A DNA stretch of 6,866 bases from an uncultured bacterium (lineage in GTDB: Bacteria > Bacteroidota > Bacteroidia > Chitinophagales > Chitinophagaceae), in contig CAJBPC010000460.1 in the NCBI GenBank assembly GCA_903957405.1, forward strand, positions 1 to 6,866. Reading direction: 5' to 3'. Positions within the stretch are counted from its first letter, which is position 1. The number at the start of each line of letters is the position of its first letter. Below, in pieces: positions 6,648 through 6,866 of this stretch. The notes under the pieces are model-generated. The model was not told the DNA's origin. It ran no database searches and worked only from the letters and a program-made list of their open reading frames with translations. A program made the position numbers and the translations under genes.

Positions 6648-6866
6648 ATGACAGGCATGATTCTCCCATCCACCATTCAACTGCTGCGATTCAAATTCTC
6701 TTTGTTCCTCGCGCCGGTTTTCTTTTTCGCACTGAGTGAAACTGACCATCCAGACCCATTCCGGTCTGCATGCATTTTCATCATCCTACACCTGCTCGTA
6801 TATCCCGCCAGCAATGGCTATAACTCTTACATGGACAGGGACGAAAGCCCGATAGGCGGCATTTTC
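6648..6866 (+). CDS. UbiA-like prenyltransferase family membrane protein, 3' end cut off by window
   Basis: Only the first 73 residues are present; the frame is open to the window edge. Two hydrophobic segments are visible, at about residues 13-30 (RFKFSLFLAPVFFFALS) and 41-55 (ACIFIILHLLVYPAS), with a short polar loop between them. After the second comes NGYNSYMDRDESPIGG (56-71), which resembles the first Asp-rich, Mg-diphosphate-binding motif of UbiA-family prenyltransferases (N-x3-D-x3-D). Here N59-x3-D63 is kept, but the last Asp position is Ser67, with D65 and E66 next to it. Family members attach polyprenyl chains to aromatic or other acceptors in the inner membrane; the acceptor here is unknown. 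ATG6648 is the first start; ATG6657 is possible. It lies 31 bp after the lipoprotein stop with no terminator between, so co-transcription is plausible. Confidence 0.65.
   Translation, partial: MTGMILPSTIQLLRFKFSLFLAPVFFFALSETDHPDPFRSACIFIILHLLVYPASNGYNSYMDRDESPIGGIF

Noticed and set aside
1..6866. CRISPR arrays, tRNA or rRNA genes, insertion sequences, phage or defence genes
   Set aside because: No regularly spaced repeats, cloverleaf-like sequences, transposase motifs or terminal inverted repeats were seen, and coding sequence fills nearly the whole window.

Overview
The window looks like a chromosomal segment from a member of the Bacteroidota, most plausibly a Chitinophagaceae-type environmental bacterium. 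The evidence is a SusC/RagA-type TonB-dependent transporter followed directly by a SusD/RagB-type surface lipoprotein and a DUF1735-like lipoprotein. Start codons lack Shine-Dalgarno sequences and have A-rich leaders, and an exact match to the Bacteroidota -7 promoter element (TAnnTTTG) precedes one gene. The family placement comes from recognising protein motifs by eye; no database search was possible.

Layout, all on the + strand. Positions 1-165 are an AT-rich leader with no visible gene; it holds a perfect 13-bp direct repeat, a 10-bp palindrome and two weak promoter-like arrangements. Positions 166-5840 carry a tightly spaced three-gene unit: the SusC-like porin (166-3378), the SusD-like_2 lipoprotein (3398-4852, 19-bp gap) and the DUF1735-like lipoprotein (4887-5840, 34-bp gap). 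A strong intrinsic terminator (5863-5894) closes it. A separate promoter-like element (5962-5969) then precedes a small lipoprotein of unknown function (about 5987-6616). After 31 bp comes the 5' end of a membrane protein that resembles the UbiA prenyltransferase family, cut by the window edge (6648-6866).

How the genes work together: the first three would form an outer-membrane nutrient-uptake complex. SusC is the TonB-energised barrel, SusD the lid that captures ligand, and the DUF1735 lipoprotein probably an accessory surface ligand binder. No glycoside hydrolase, peptidase, sigma/anti-sigma pair or hybrid two-component sensor is visible, so the substrate cannot be named. The last two genes appear to be a different transcription unit with no obvious link to uptake.

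I found no convincing novel system. The window is mostly a recognisable Bacteroidota uptake operon. The less explained parts are the duplicated motif upstream of susC, the variant plug signature of the SusC protein, the aromatic-rich C-terminal domain of the DUF1735 protein, the uncharacterised lipoprotein, and the variant aspartate motif of the UbiA-like protein.
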